Below the pieces are notes generated by a model. It had not been told where the DNA came from, searched no databases, and saw only the letters and a list, made by a program, of their open reading frames with translations. DNA of 64,000 nt from Falsiroseomonas sp051433165 (lineage in GTDB: Bacteria > Pseudomonadota > Alphaproteobacteria > Acetobacterales > Acetobacteraceae). Position 1 is the first letter of the stretch, and each line of letters opens with the position of its first letter. Below are positions 34,852 to 43,623 of this stretch, piece by piece. The translations under genes and the position numbers were made by a program. Location of the stretch: NCBI RefSeq assembly GCF_051433165.1, contig NZ_JBHMFS010000001.1, forward strand, positions 524,128 to 588,127, in the 5' to 3' direction.

Positions 34852-35011
34852 TGACCGTTTGAAAACACCGGCGGGTCGGTCCCACGGTGCTTTTCCGCCC
34901 CTGCTGTGTTGCCGGATTTGCCGATGCAACCAGCATCGGCTGCATCCGGCGCCTTGCAGGGACGAAAATTCACCTGCGGGTCCTCAGCCGCCGGCATTCT
35001 CAAACGGTCAC
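34851..35011. repeat. 161-bp palindromic MITE-like element
   Basis: The ends are perfect 12-base inverted repeats (GTGACCGTTTGA at 34851-34862, TCAAACGGTCAC at 35000-35011). After a 5-base mismatch the arms pair again (CCGGCGG/CCGCCGG), and the centre is a hairpin (GCCGATGC/GCATCGGC, loop AACCA, at about 34920-34940). Most of the interior also pairs, so the whole element can fold into one long stem. TTA lies directly outside both ends, a likely 3-base target duplication. There is no coding capacity; it would need a transposase elsewhere. Confidence 0.75.
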
Positions 35012-35022
35012 TTAGCCGAGCC

Positions 35023-36558
35023 TCAACCGAACAGCTCATCCGCACCGCCAGAAGTAGAGGCTGAAGCAAAGGCCTGTCTGGCGCCGCCCTGGCCGAAATC
35101 CGAGAAGGATCGACCGTTCCAGGCAAAGTCGGCTTCGCTGCCCAGGCCACGGCTACCGCTCGGCACGCCGCCGAGCGTGCTCCAACGATAGGTCGGCATG
35201 AGCTGGTTGGCCGAGGCGTCGAAGTAGGTGTAGGTCCAGACGGTGCCGAAGGCCTGGCTGCCGGTCCACGGATCCTCCGCCTCAATGGTGTAGCGGCCAT
35301 GCGCCGTGGCGATGACGTCGCCCGGGTCGTAGACATCCAGGTTCTGGATCACCCAACCCGTGTAATAGTCGCCATTATTGGCGTCGAACCGCCAGCGGAA
35401 GATGGCGCTGGGCTCGACGGAGGCGAGCACGGCGCCGGCCCGACCGTAATCATCCCAGACACGCCCATGCCAGGCATAGTCGTATTCGGAGCCCAGGCCG
35501 GCATAGCCGCTCGGTGCGCCGTTCAGCACCGCGCTGGAATAGCTGGGCAGCAGCCGCGATGCGCTGTGGTCGAAATATCCCCCGTGGTCCAGACCGTGGC
35601 ATCCGCAAAGATCTGGCCGCCTAGCGAGGTCTCGGAGGTGATGGTGTAGCTGCCGCGCGGCATCACCAACTGGTCGCCAACGTCCCAGGCCGTGCTGTGC
35701 CCGATGAGATGGCCGGTGTAGGTGTCGCCGTTCCGCGCCAGGAAGGTCCAACCCAGCACCACATCCGGGATGCGGTCCGCCTGCAGCGCTCCACCCTGGC
35801 CCACCAGGACCCAGGCGCTGCCGGTCCAGGCGCGGTCCAGCTCGCTGCCCAGCCCGGCATAGCCGGTGGGCCCCGCCCCGCCGCTTTCCAGCGCGAAGTC
35901 GGTGCGCGCCGCGGCATCGTAGTAGCGGGTGGTATGGACAGTGCCGGCCGCGGCGGCCTGCGCTTGGTCCTGTCCCAGGGCGGCCCTGGTCAGGATCTGA
36001 TACACGCCATGCGCGGTGGCCAAGGTGTCGCCGACTGCCCAGGCCGCACCCTTTCCCAGCAGCGTGCCGAACATCATGTCGCCGCCATGGGCGGTGAAGG
36101 ACCAGGTGAACAGGCTGTCGGCCAGGTTGTCGACATCGGCCTGGTCGGCGCCGCCCAGCCCGGAAGCTCTCCCAGGCGCTGCCGGTCCAGGCGGCATCCA
36201 CCTCGCTGCCCAGCCCAGCGAAGCCGGCGGCGGTGGCCTCGCCCAGCCGGGTCAGCATCCAGACGCCGGTGCTGTCCCGGTACCAGCCGACGGAGATCCA
36301 GCCCTCCTCCATGCCGAAGGTGCCGAGATCCGTGCCCTGCGGCGCGGCGGCGACGATGGTGTAGCTGCCATGCGCCGTGCCGAGGGTGCTGCCGACGACG
36401 TAGCGGGTGAAATCCTCGACCAGGAGCCCGCCCCAACTGTCCCCGCCGGTGGCGCGGAAGGTTCAGGTGAAGATGCTGTCGGTGACGGCGGCGGCGGCGT
36501 TGGGAAGCGCCGAAAGCGTAATGCGGCACTCCTTGGCCGGGGTTGAACCGGCGGAAGG
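35023..36558 (-). pseudogene. Broken repeat protein of unknown family
   Basis: Four ~100-125-residue repeats can be read on the minus strand; each has a GLGSE-x-D-x-AW block (GLGSEVDAAWTGSAW, GLGSELDRAWTGSAW, GLGSEYDYAWHGRVW, GLGSEADFAWNGRSF), most also a TAHGxYTI block and a TVWTxxYFD block. The frame is lost three times: a TGA at 36463-36465 where the repeats have tryptophan (FTW), an extra base near 36159-36163, and a missing base in a five-C run at 35579-35583. No start codon is evident at the 5' end. The C-terminus (GGADELFG) faintly recalls secreted RTX-type proteins. True decay or sequencing error cannot be separated here. Confidence 0.7.
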
Positions 36559-36698
36559 CTACCAGCGCGGCACTGAAAGCCTGGTTAAGCGGGGCGCCGG
36601 CGCCCGGGTCCCGGCCGTCCCCCGCGCCTTGGCGGTTCCGCCTGACGTGGAATTGCTCTATGCGCCCGCGGCAACGGCTGGCTGAAGGGACCAACCCC

Positions 36699-37271
36699 AT
36701 GATCACGCTCGATGCCTGGCTCTCGGAGGCCGAGGCCCTGCTGTCCGCCACCCGCGCGCAGGGCCTGGATCCGGTGATGGAGGCGGCGGTGGAGGCTACC
36801 GTCGCCGCCCTGGTGGCGGGGCGGCCGTTGCTGGTTTGCGGCAATGGCGGCTCGGCGGCCGATGCCCAGCATATCGTGGGGGAACTGGTCGGCCGTTTCC
36901 TGAAGGAGCGCCGGGCGCTGAAGGCCATCTGCCTGTCCGCCGACGCCACCATCCTGACCGCCTGGGCCAATGACTACAGCTTCGCCAGCGTCTTCGCCCG
37001 CCAGGTCGAGGCCTATGGCGAGGCGGGTGGCGTGCTGCTGGGGCTATCGACCTCCGGCAACTCGGAGAATATGGTGCAGGCGTTCGAGACCGCGCGAAGG
37101 ATCGGGATGACCACCATCGGCATGACCGGGCAGGGCGGCGGCAAGCTGGCCGCGGTGTCGGACCACCTGCTGGCCGTCCCCTCCCGCTTCACCCCGGCCA
37201 TTCAGCAGGTGCATCTGGCGCTATATCACTGGTTTTGCGCGGCGGTGGAGGAGCGGTTCGCGGTGGGCTGA
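36699..37271 (+). CDS. gmhA: D-sedoheptulose 7-phosphate isomerase
   Basis: GmhA isomerises sedoheptulose 7-phosphate to D-glycero-D-manno-heptose 7-phosphate for LPS or polysaccharide heptose. The SIS-domain motifs are LLVCGNGGSAADAQHIVGEL, LKAICLSADATILTAWANDY and LLGLSTSGNSENMVQA; the catalytic histidine region is PAIQQVHLALYHWFC. The ATG at 36699 is preceded by GAAGGGA, giving 190 residues; the longer open frame upstream is not needed. The neighbouring truncated permease suggests the remains of a polysaccharide locus. Confidence 0.92.
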   Translation: MITLDAWLSEAEALLSATRAQGLDPVMEAAVEATVAALVAGRPLLVCGNGGSAADAQHIVGELVGRFLKERRALKAICLSADATILTAWANDYSFASVFARQVEAYGEAGGVLLGLSTSGNSENMVQAFETARRIGMTTIGMTGQGGGKLAAVSDHLLAVPSRFTPAIQQVHLALYHWFCAAVEERFAVG

Positions 37272-37767
37272 ACAGCCTCAGCATGCTGCCTGGTTGCTGC
37301 GCCCTCAGAAGGATCAGCGGCAGGTTGTGCGCGGCGATGATACCGTTCCGCATGACACAGCGCAGCGCATGCACGGTGTAGGGCAGCGGCAACTGCCGGA
37401 TGATGGCCTCGGACGATATCAGGCTGGTGGTACTGTCGTTCACCATCTGGCTGATGGCGTTCCAGATCACCAGGCTGACCGCCAGATGCGGCAGGTACTC
37501 CCGCAGCGGCAGGTCGAACAGCCTTGCATACAGCAGGCCGAGGCCGGCCAGCATCACGCCGGTGGACAGCGTCAGCCAGAACGGGCCGAGGACCGAGCCA
37601 CGGTAGCGGTTGCTGATATCGAGCCAGGCCAGGGTGAAGGCCAGGCGCCAGCGGCTGGTGCCCAACCGCACATCCTCGATCGCCTTCCGCAGCCGCTGCG
37701 GGTCTGCCGCGTCGACATGATAGGCCGGCATCGTCGCAGCGGTCTGGTCCAGCATGCGGCGGCTCAT
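37189..37767 (-). pseudogene. 3'-truncated ABC-2 type polysaccharide export permease
   Basis: The first ~155 residues match the permease of Wzm/KpsM-type exporters: FTLAWLDISNRYRGSVLGPF, WLTLSTGVMLAGLGLLYARL and EAIIRQLPLPYTVHALRCVM. After HNLPLILL (about 37305) the sequence becomes proline-rich nonsense that is antisense to the end of gmhA, whereas a full permease needs about 100 more residues and further helices. The gene has thus lost its 3' end at a junction between 37271 and 37305. No ATP-binding partner is present. Confidence 0.75.
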
Positions 37768-37811
37768 AGCCCGGCGGGCTAGGCCGGGCCAGAGCTTTGG
37801 CCGGCGCCCGG

Positions 37812-38429
37812 CTACTTCACCGCGCCGCGATTGCCCTGCGGCGAGCCATAGGGGCTGGAGACCTGCGCCCCGCTTCCGGCACCCGGCAGGTAGCCCTGCG
37901 GGGGCAGGTAGGACGCCGGCGGCGGGCCGCCCGCGGCGCGGGACAGGCGCACCCGGTCACCGCGCGTGATCACCACGCGATCGCCGGCCTGAAGCCCTTC
38001 CTCGTTCGTCTGCACCACGGCGATATCGCCGCCGCGATCCTCCCGCACCACGAATTCGATGGCGGTGCCGCGGGTCATGCCGCCTTCCACCGCGGTGCCG
38101 GCGAGGCCGCCGAGCAGCGCGCCGCCCAGCCCGGCCAGGAGGTTGGAGCGCGTGTCGCCGCCGATGAAGCTGCCGGCGATGCCGCCCGCCACCGCGCCGC
38201 CCACGGTGCCGATACCGGACCCGCCGCCCCCAACCTGCACCGGCCGGCTGCCGACAATGGTGCCGTAGGAGACGGAGGCGGCGCTGCCCAGCGTGCCGGC
38301 TCGCACCGTGCTGCCGGTTTGCTGCGGCGCGCAGGCCGGCAGGGTGACCACCAGGGCCAGCGCGGCGATGGCTGGGATCAGCCTTTGGGTCAGGCGCCCG
38401 GTGGTCAGACGCAGGGGTGTCAGGCGCAT
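37812..38429 (-). CDS. Glycine-zipper outer-membrane lipoprotein (SlyB/17-kDa antigen type)
   Basis: A 205-residue lipoprotein: signal peptide with lipobox LVVTLPAC (cysteine ~30), then a glycine-zipper segment (GIGTVGGAVAGGIAGSFIGG, LLAGLGGALLGGLAG) and a small beta domain (VVREDRGGDIAVVQTNEEGL, GDRVVITRGDRVRL). This is the layout of SlyB/PcP-like proteins of the outer membrane. The start at 38429 follows AGAGGT. It diverges from the transglycosylase gene. Confidence 0.82.
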   Translation of the reverse strand: MRLTPLRLTTGRLTQRLIPAIAALALVVTLPACAPQQTGSTVRAGTLGSAASVSYGTIVGSRPVQVGGGGSGIGTVGGAVAGGIAGSFIGGDTRSNLLAGLGGALLGGLAGTAVEGGMTRGTAIEFVVREDRGGDIAVVQTNEEGLQAGDRVVITRGDRVRLSRAAGGPPPASYLPPQGYLPGAGSGAQVSSPYGSPQGNRGAVK

Positions 38430-38740
38430 GGTCACGTTACCTCTCAGCAAGATGTGCGGCAGGGTCAGGTGCCGGAATGGTCGCGTACAAGCCTCAGAAA
38501 TAGTGTTTGCGCGAAGGTTGTTCCACCATCAAGGCGCGATCCGGGCAGGTTCTGCCATGATCTCGTCCTTGCCTCAGCCGGTCGCAATGGGTTAGGCAAT
38601 TCCTTAGATACTTGCGAGCGGACTTGAACGACGGGACGGAAGTCGGGGTTGGCCTGGGCCGGTGCATCGCTAGGGGGCGATGCGCGGGCCGGGGGGGCAG
38701 GCCTCGGGATCGGCACCCGCAACCGACGGAGATCCTGGGC
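38430..38740. promoter_or_regulatory. Divergent intergenic region before the transglycosylase gene
   Basis: The 311-base gap must hold the promoters for the two divergent envelope genes, but no -35/-10 pair stands out. One clear structure is a hairpin with 7-base arms (GCATCGC 38664-38670, GCGATGC 38677-38683, loop TAGGGG) in the likely leader of the transglycosylase gene. I see no small gene in it. Confidence 0.45.
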
Positions 38741-40315
38741 ATGAACCGGTTCAGCGCTGCGGGCCCGAGGGGGCTTATGGGGCGCCCTCTGGCGGCCTGC
38801 CTGATTCTTGGGATGCTGGCCGCCTGCGGCCAGACCACGCAACGGGCGGTGACACAATCGCCGTCCACAGCATCCTCGCAGTGGGCGCGGCCGCACAGCT
38901 ACGACCCGCCCGGCCCGTCGCACGACCCCTGGGGGCCCTACATCACCCAGGCCTCGCAGCGCTTCGACATTCCGGAGCGCTGGATCCGGGAGGTGATGCG
39001 CCAGGAATCCGGTGGTCGCGTCTCCGCCACCTCCCGCGTCGGCGCCATGGGCCTGATGCAGGTGATGCCCGGCACCTATCGCGAATTGCGGGCGAAATAC
39101 GGCCTCGGTTCCGACCCCTACCATCCGTGGGACAGCCTGATGGCCGGCACCGCCTATCTGCGGGAGATGTATGAACTGTACGGCGCGCCGGGCTTCCTGG
39201 CGGCCTACAATGCCGGACCGCGACGGCTCGAGGACTATCTGTGGGGTGGTCGCGGCCTGCCGGCCGAAACCCGCAACTACGTCGCCCGCATCGGGCCGCG
39301 CATCCAGGGCACGCATCCGGGCCGCCGCGCGGCGCCGGAGGTCTATGCCGCCGCTGAAATCCCGCTGAGCATCCCCGTCGGCCCGCGCCGCGGCGACACC
39401 GCCACCATGCTGGCGCTGCGCGACCAGCGCCGCGCGGTGGATCCGGGCATCCAGGTGGCCAGCCTGCCGCCGGGCCCGGTGGTGCGGATGGACCCGATTC
39501 CGGATGGCTCGACGCAGAGCTACTCGGCGCCGACGCAGATCGCCTCCGCCGGGGGCTTCATGGTGTCCCAGGCCGCCGCCCATGGCACGAGTCCGAGCGC
39601 GATTCCGGGCACGGTGGTGGCCATGGCGCCGGTGGCGAGCCTGGGCGATTTCCAGACCCGCATGGAGCCGATCGCCAGCCCCGGCGACCACGCCGCCACC
39701 CCGCCGCCAGCCACCAGCTTCGCCAGCTTCCAGCAGGTGTCATCGCAGGTGACGCGGATGCAGCCCGTGGACAGCCCTGGCGATCCGGGCAGCTTCAGCA
39801 GCTATGGGGGTGTCGCCACGGAGCAGCTCTCACCGATGGCACCGCCGCCGGCCGCGTCGCGTCTGGCGATGGCGCCGCCACCGCGGCCCGAACCGCGCCA
39901 GCTCGCGCCCTCCGTCGCGTCGCTGCAGCCGCAGACGTTGCCCTTCGTGCGGGTCGATCCGCCGGGCCTGGTTGCCTCGGCTCCGCCCTCCCGCGGCTTC
40001 GGGCTGATCCCGCAGGCGCAGGCCAGCACGCTGCCGGCGCGCCGGGCTGTTGCCACCACACCGGCGGGCGGCGGCAATTGGGGCATCCAGGTCGGTGCCT
40101 TCGCCTCCACCAATCTGGCGCGGGACGCGGCCGGCCAGGCGCGCAGCCGGGTCGGCGCCGCCGGCACCCAGGCCCAGGTCCAGCCGGTGCCGCAGGGGCG
40201 TTCCACCCTGTACCGGGCGCGGGTGACCGGGCTGGCGGACCGCGCCGCCGCCGAACAGGCCTGTGAGCGCTTGCGCGGCCAGGGCGCCTGCATGGTGGTG
40301 GCGCCCGGCGTCTGA
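38741..40315 (+). CDS. Lytic murein transglycosylase lipoprotein with C-terminal SPOR domain
   Basis: This 524-residue lipoprotein cuts peptidoglycan glycan strands. A signal peptide with lipobox LILGMLAAC (cysteine ~28) precedes an SLT domain at ~60-190 with the catalytic glutamate in VMRQESGGRVSATSRVGAMG and the motifs GLMQVMPGTYRELR and FLAAYNAGP. A long low-complexity linker follows, then a SPOR peptidoglycan-binding domain (~445-524, WGIQVGAFASTNLARDAAGQ). GGAGATCC precedes the ATG. Confidence 0.9.
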   Translation: MNRFSAAGPRGLMGRPLAACLILGMLAACGQTTQRAVTQSPSTASSQWARPHSYDPPGPSHDPWGPYITQASQRFDIPERWIREVMRQESGGRVSATSRVGAMGLMQVMPGTYRELRAKYGLGSDPYHPWDSLMAGTAYLREMYELYGAPGFLAAYNAGPRRLEDYLWGGRGLPAETRNYVARIGPRIQGTHPGRRAAPEVYAAAEIPLSIPVGPRRGDTATMLALRDQRRAVDPGIQVASLPPGPVVRMDPIPDGSTQSYSAPTQIASAGGFMVSQAAAHGTSPSAIPGTVVAMAPVASLGDFQTRMEPIASPGDHAATPPPATSFASFQQVSSQVTRMQPVDSPGDPGSFSSYGGVATEQLSPMAPPPAASRLAMAPPPRPEPRQLAPSVASLQPQTLPFVRVDPPGLVASAPPSRGFGLIPQAQASTLPARRAVATTPAGGGNWGIQVGAFASTNLARDAAGQARSRVGAAGTQAQVQPVPQGRSTLYRARVTGLADRAAAEQACERLRGQGACMVVAPGV

Positions 40316-40324
40316 ACGACGCCC

Positions 40325-40972
40325 GTGCTGATCATCGGCGCGGGCGGCCATGCGCTGGTAGTGATCGAGGCACTGCGCGCCTGCGGCCAGCCCATCACCG
40401 GGCTGCTGGATGATGGCCTGGGTCGCGGCCCGGACGCCGGGCCGTTGCTCGGCTGCGCGATCCTCGGCAGCACCAGCCTGCTTCCCGCATTGCGGGCGCA
40501 GGGCCTGGCCGAGGCGGTCATCGCCATCGGTGACAATGCCGCCCGCGAGGCCCTCGGGGCGCGCTGCGAGGCCGCCGGCTTCACCCTGCCGCCGCTGATC
40601 CATCCCGCAGCGCTGGTCTCGCCCTCCGCCGTCCTCGGTGCGGGCAGCCAGGTGATGGCCCGCGCCCTGCTCGGCCCGCTGGTGCGGCTGGGGCGGCTGG
40701 TGCTGGTGAATACCGGCGCCATCGTGGAGCATGAATGCCGGCTGGAGGATGCCGCCCATCTCGGCCCCGGCGCGGTGCTGTGCGGCGGCGTTTCGCTGGG
40801 CCGGCGGGCGCTGGTGGCGGCTGGCGCCGTGGTGCGACCGGCGGTGGCGATCGGCGCCGATGCCCTGGTGGCGCCGGGTGCCGCGGTGGCGGGGCCGGTG
40901 CCGGATGGTGCACGGCTGGGCGGCGTGCCGGCGCGGCGGCTTTCTGGCCCAGGCGCCACGCGAAAGACTTGA
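40325..40972 (+). CDS. NeuD-type sugar O-acetyltransferase
   Basis: The 215-residue protein has an N-terminal nucleotide/sugar-binding domain (MLIIGAGGHALVVIEALRAC) and a C-terminal left-handed beta-helix of hexapeptide repeats (NTGAIVEHECRLEDAAHLGP, VLCGGVSLGRRALVAAGAVV) with the catalytic histidine in VEHECRLEDAAHLGPG. This is the NeuD/PglD layout of acetyltransferases acting on surface sugars. The start is GTG 40325, nine bases after the transglycosylase stop. Confidence 0.85.
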   Translation: MLIIGAGGHALVVIEALRACGQPITGLLDDGLGRGPDAGPLLGCAILGSTSLLPALRAQGLAEAVIAIGDNAAREALGARCEAAGFTLPPLIHPAALVSPSAVLGAGSQVMARALLGPLVRLGRLVLVNTGAIVEHECRLEDAAHLGPGAVLCGGVSLGRRALVAAGAVVRPAVAIGADALVAPGAAVAGPVPDGARLGGVPARRLSGPGATRKT

Positions 40973-41102
40973 GCACGGGCATCGCGAGACACGTCTGGAT
41001 TGCAGTCGGTGCCCGGCGGCGCGTTTCGTGCGTCGCAAAAAAGTGAGTCTGTAACCACCGGGTGCTGGAAATTTCCTTGCGAAATGGAAATACTCCCGGG
41101 CC

Positions 41103-41381
41103 ATGGAAACAGGTTCCAGAATCCCCAGGGGTCAGCGCGATCTGCTTGGATTGCGGCCGCCCGCGCAACTCGCGGAAACCGGTCACGCGCCCGCCACCCG
41201 GCCGGACCGCACGGCAGGGGCCGAGGAAACGCCCGCACGTCCCGAATACCCCGTCATCTCCTCCGGATGGGAGGATGAGGATACTGGCCCAGCCAGCAAG
41301 ACCAGCGACCTGATGACCGCGGTGCGGGCCGGGTTGGTGTTGCTGGTGCTGATGGTCGGGCTCGGCCTGCTGATCCGCTGA
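41103..41381 (+). CDS. Small hypothetical protein with C-terminal membrane helix
   Basis: A 92-residue frame whose last ~20 residues form a convincing membrane helix (AGLVLLVLMVGLGLLIR) after a charged, proline-rich stretch (EYPVISSGWEDEDTGPASKT). This would be a tail-anchored inner-membrane protein. The N-terminal half is poorly supported and other starts (downstream) are possible. No family is recognised. Confidence 0.4.
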   Translation: METGSRIPRGQRDLLGLRPPAQLAETGHAPATRPDRTAGAEETPARPEYPVISSGWEDEDTGPASKTSDLMTAVRAGLVLLVLMVGLGLLIR

Positions 41382-41488
41382 GGCCCCTCAGGGCACTATC
41401 ACGCGACCCGTGCGGGCTGCGACCGCCTCGATATCGGCGGGCCGGGCTTGCCCCGCCCCCGCCACTCCCGCAATTTGCCGGCGACTTG

Positions 41489-43621
41489 ATGGGGGAGGCG
41501 TCGCTGGCATTCCGGGATCTCGATCGGCTGTTGCGGCCGCGCTCCGTCGCCGTGGTCGGTGCGTCCGACGACGCCACCCGCATCGGCGGGCGGCCATTGG
41601 CCTACATGCTCTCCCAGGGTTTTGCCCAGGGGATTGAGGGCGCGCTGATGCCGGTGAACCCGAACCGGGCGACGGTGCAGGGGGTCCCGGCCTTCGCCAG
41701 CGTGGGCGACCTGCCACAGGCGCCGGATGCGGCGATCGTGGCCATCCCCGGGGAAGCCGCGATCCAGGCCGTGGCCGATCTCGGTGCGCGGGGCTGCGGC
41801 GCGGCCATCGTCTTCACCGCCGGGTTCGCGGAGACGGGTGAGGCGGGTGCCGCGATGCAGGCGCGGCTGCTGGAGGCGGCGCGGCCTTCGGGGATGCGGC
41901 TGCTGGGCCCCAACTGCCTCGGCCTGTTCAACGCGACGCTCGGCTACTTCCCGATCTTCTCCGCCAGCTTCGAGAATGGCTGGCCGCGCCAGGCGCTGCC
42001 CGGGATGGGCGGTGTCGGCATCGCCAGCCAGTCCGGCGCCTATGGCAGCCATCTGTTCGCCGCCGCGCGGGACCGCGGCATCGCCACCCCCGTCCTGGTG
42101 ACCACGGGCAATGAGGCCGATCTGGGCCTGTCCGACATCATCGGCTGGATGGCGGAGAGCGATGAGGTGCAGGTCATCGCCGCCTATGCCGAGGGTATCC
42201 AGAACGGCCCGCGCTTCATCGCGGCGCTGGAAGCTGCCCGCGCTGCGAAAAAGCCGGTGGTGATGATGAAGGTCGGCCGCAGCGCGCTCGGCCAGGCGGC
42301 GGCGCAATCCCACACCGCCTCCATCGCCGGCGATGACCGGGTGATGGATGCGGTGCTGGCCGAATTCGGCGTGCACCGCGCGCGCACCACGGAAGAGCTT
42401 CTGGATGTCTGCTACGTCGCCCAGCGCGGCATTTTTCCAAAGCGCAACTCGCTTGGCGTGGTGACGATTTCCGGCGGCGCCGGGGTGCTGATGTCGGATG
42501 CGGCGGAGGCCGTGGGCCTGCCGATGCCGCCGATGCCGGAGGAGGCGCAGGCGAAACTGAAGGCGCTCGTGCCCTTCTCCTCGCCGCTCAATCCGGTGGA
42601 CTGCACCGCGCAGGCCTTCAACGACATGAGCGTGATCGGCGCCTTCGCCGAATCCATGGTCACCGATGGCGGCTATGCCAGCGTCATCGCCTTCTTCACC
42701 CAGTGGGGTGCCAGCCCCTCCATGGCGCCAAGGCTGCGGGCGGAACTGAAGAAGGTGCTGGATGCACACCCGGACCGCATCTTCCTGCTGTCCATCCTGG
42801 CGCCGCTGGAGCGGGTGCGGGAGTGGGAGGCGGATGGCTTCCTGTGCATGGAGGATCCTTCTCGGGCCGTGGTGGCGCTGGCCGTAATGGGCCGCTTCGG
42901 CGAAGCCTTCGCCCAGCCTGCAATTCCGCCCGAAACCCTGCCGCCGATCCGGCTGCCCGCCCGCGCGCCGAACGAAGCAGATGCCAAGCGCATCCTGGAC
43001 GCCGCCGGCATCCCCATGGTGCCGGAAGCCGCCTGCCAGAGCGCCGAGGATGCGGTGAATGCGGCGGAGGCCATCGGCTACCCGGTAGTGGCCAAGATCC
43101 TGTCGCCCGACATCCTGCACAAATCCGAGATCGGCGGCGTGCTGCTGAACCTGGCCAGTGATGCCGCCGTGCGCGAGGGCTTCGCCCTGCTGATGCAACG
43201 CGCCCGTGCCCATGCGCCGGAAGCGCGCATCGATGGCGTGCTGGTCGCGAAGCAGGTGGTGGGCGGGACCGAGATCGCGCTCGGCGTGGTGCGGGACCCG
43301 GTCTTCGGGCCGATGGCGATGGTGGGTCTCGGCGGCGTCTTCATCGAGATTTTTGCGGACGTCGCCTTCCGCCGCTGCCCGGTGGATGTGAGCCAGGCCG
43401 AGGCGATGATCCGATCCCTGCGCGGCTTCCCTCTGCTGGACGGGGCGCGCGGAAAGCCCAAGGCGGATGTGGCGGCGCTGGCCCAGGCGCTGGTGGCGCT
43501 GTCCCGCTTCGGCGCGGCGGCAGGGCCGCGCCTGGCCTCGGCGGAGATCAACCCGCTGCTGGTGCTGCCCGCGGGGCAGGGCGCCTTCGCCGCCGATGCC
43601 GTCCTCGAACTGACGGACTGA
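41489..43621 (+). CDS. ADP-forming acyl-CoA synthetase (acetate-CoA ligase family)
   Basis: A 710-residue fused synthetase that links a carboxylic acid to CoA with ATP and forms ADP. Order: CoA-binding Rossmann domain (RPRSVAVVGASDDATRIGGR, ~15), succinyl-CoA-synthetase-like middle domain (GIASQSGAYGSHLFAAARDR; phosphohistidine candidate in AAAQSHTASIAGDDRVMDAV), and a C-terminal ATP-grasp domain (~490-710; GYPVVAKILSPDILHKSEIG, SAEINPLLVLP). ATG 41489 follows a TTG one codon earlier. It heads an acyl-CoA operon. Confidence 0.9.
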   Translation: MGEASLAFRDLDRLLRPRSVAVVGASDDATRIGGRPLAYMLSQGFAQGIEGALMPVNPNRATVQGVPAFASVGDLPQAPDAAIVAIPGEAAIQAVADLGARGCGAAIVFTAGFAETGEAGAAMQARLLEAARPSGMRLLGPNCLGLFNATLGYFPIFSASFENGWPRQALPGMGGVGIASQSGAYGSHLFAAARDRGIATPVLVTTGNEADLGLSDIIGWMAESDEVQVIAAYAEGIQNGPRFIAALEAARAAKKPVVMMKVGRSALGQAAAQSHTASIAGDDRVMDAVLAEFGVHRARTTEELLDVCYVAQRGIFPKRNSLGVVTISGGAGVLMSDAAEAVGLPMPPMPEEAQAKLKALVPFSSPLNPVDCTAQAFNDMSVIGAFAESMVTDGGYASVIAFFTQWGASPSMAPRLRAELKKVLDAHPDRIFLLSILAPLERVREWEADGFLCMEDPSRAVVALAVMGRFGEAFAQPAIPPETLPPIRLPARAPNEADAKRILDAAGIPMVPEAACQSAEDAVNAAEAIGYPVVAKILSPDILHKSEIGGVLLNLASDAAVREGFALLMQRARAHAPEARIDGVLVAKQVVGGTEIALGVVRDPVFGPMAMVGLGGVFIEIFADVAFRRCPVDVSQAEAMIRSLRGFPLLDGARGKPKADVAALAQALVALSRFGAAAGPRLASAEINPLLVLPAGQGAFAADAVLELTD

Positions 43622-43623
43622 CC

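Noticed and set aside
36543..36698. Longer gmhA with a 52-residue N-terminal extension
   Set aside because: The extension has no family support, and GAAGGGA before ATG 36699 gives the normal length.
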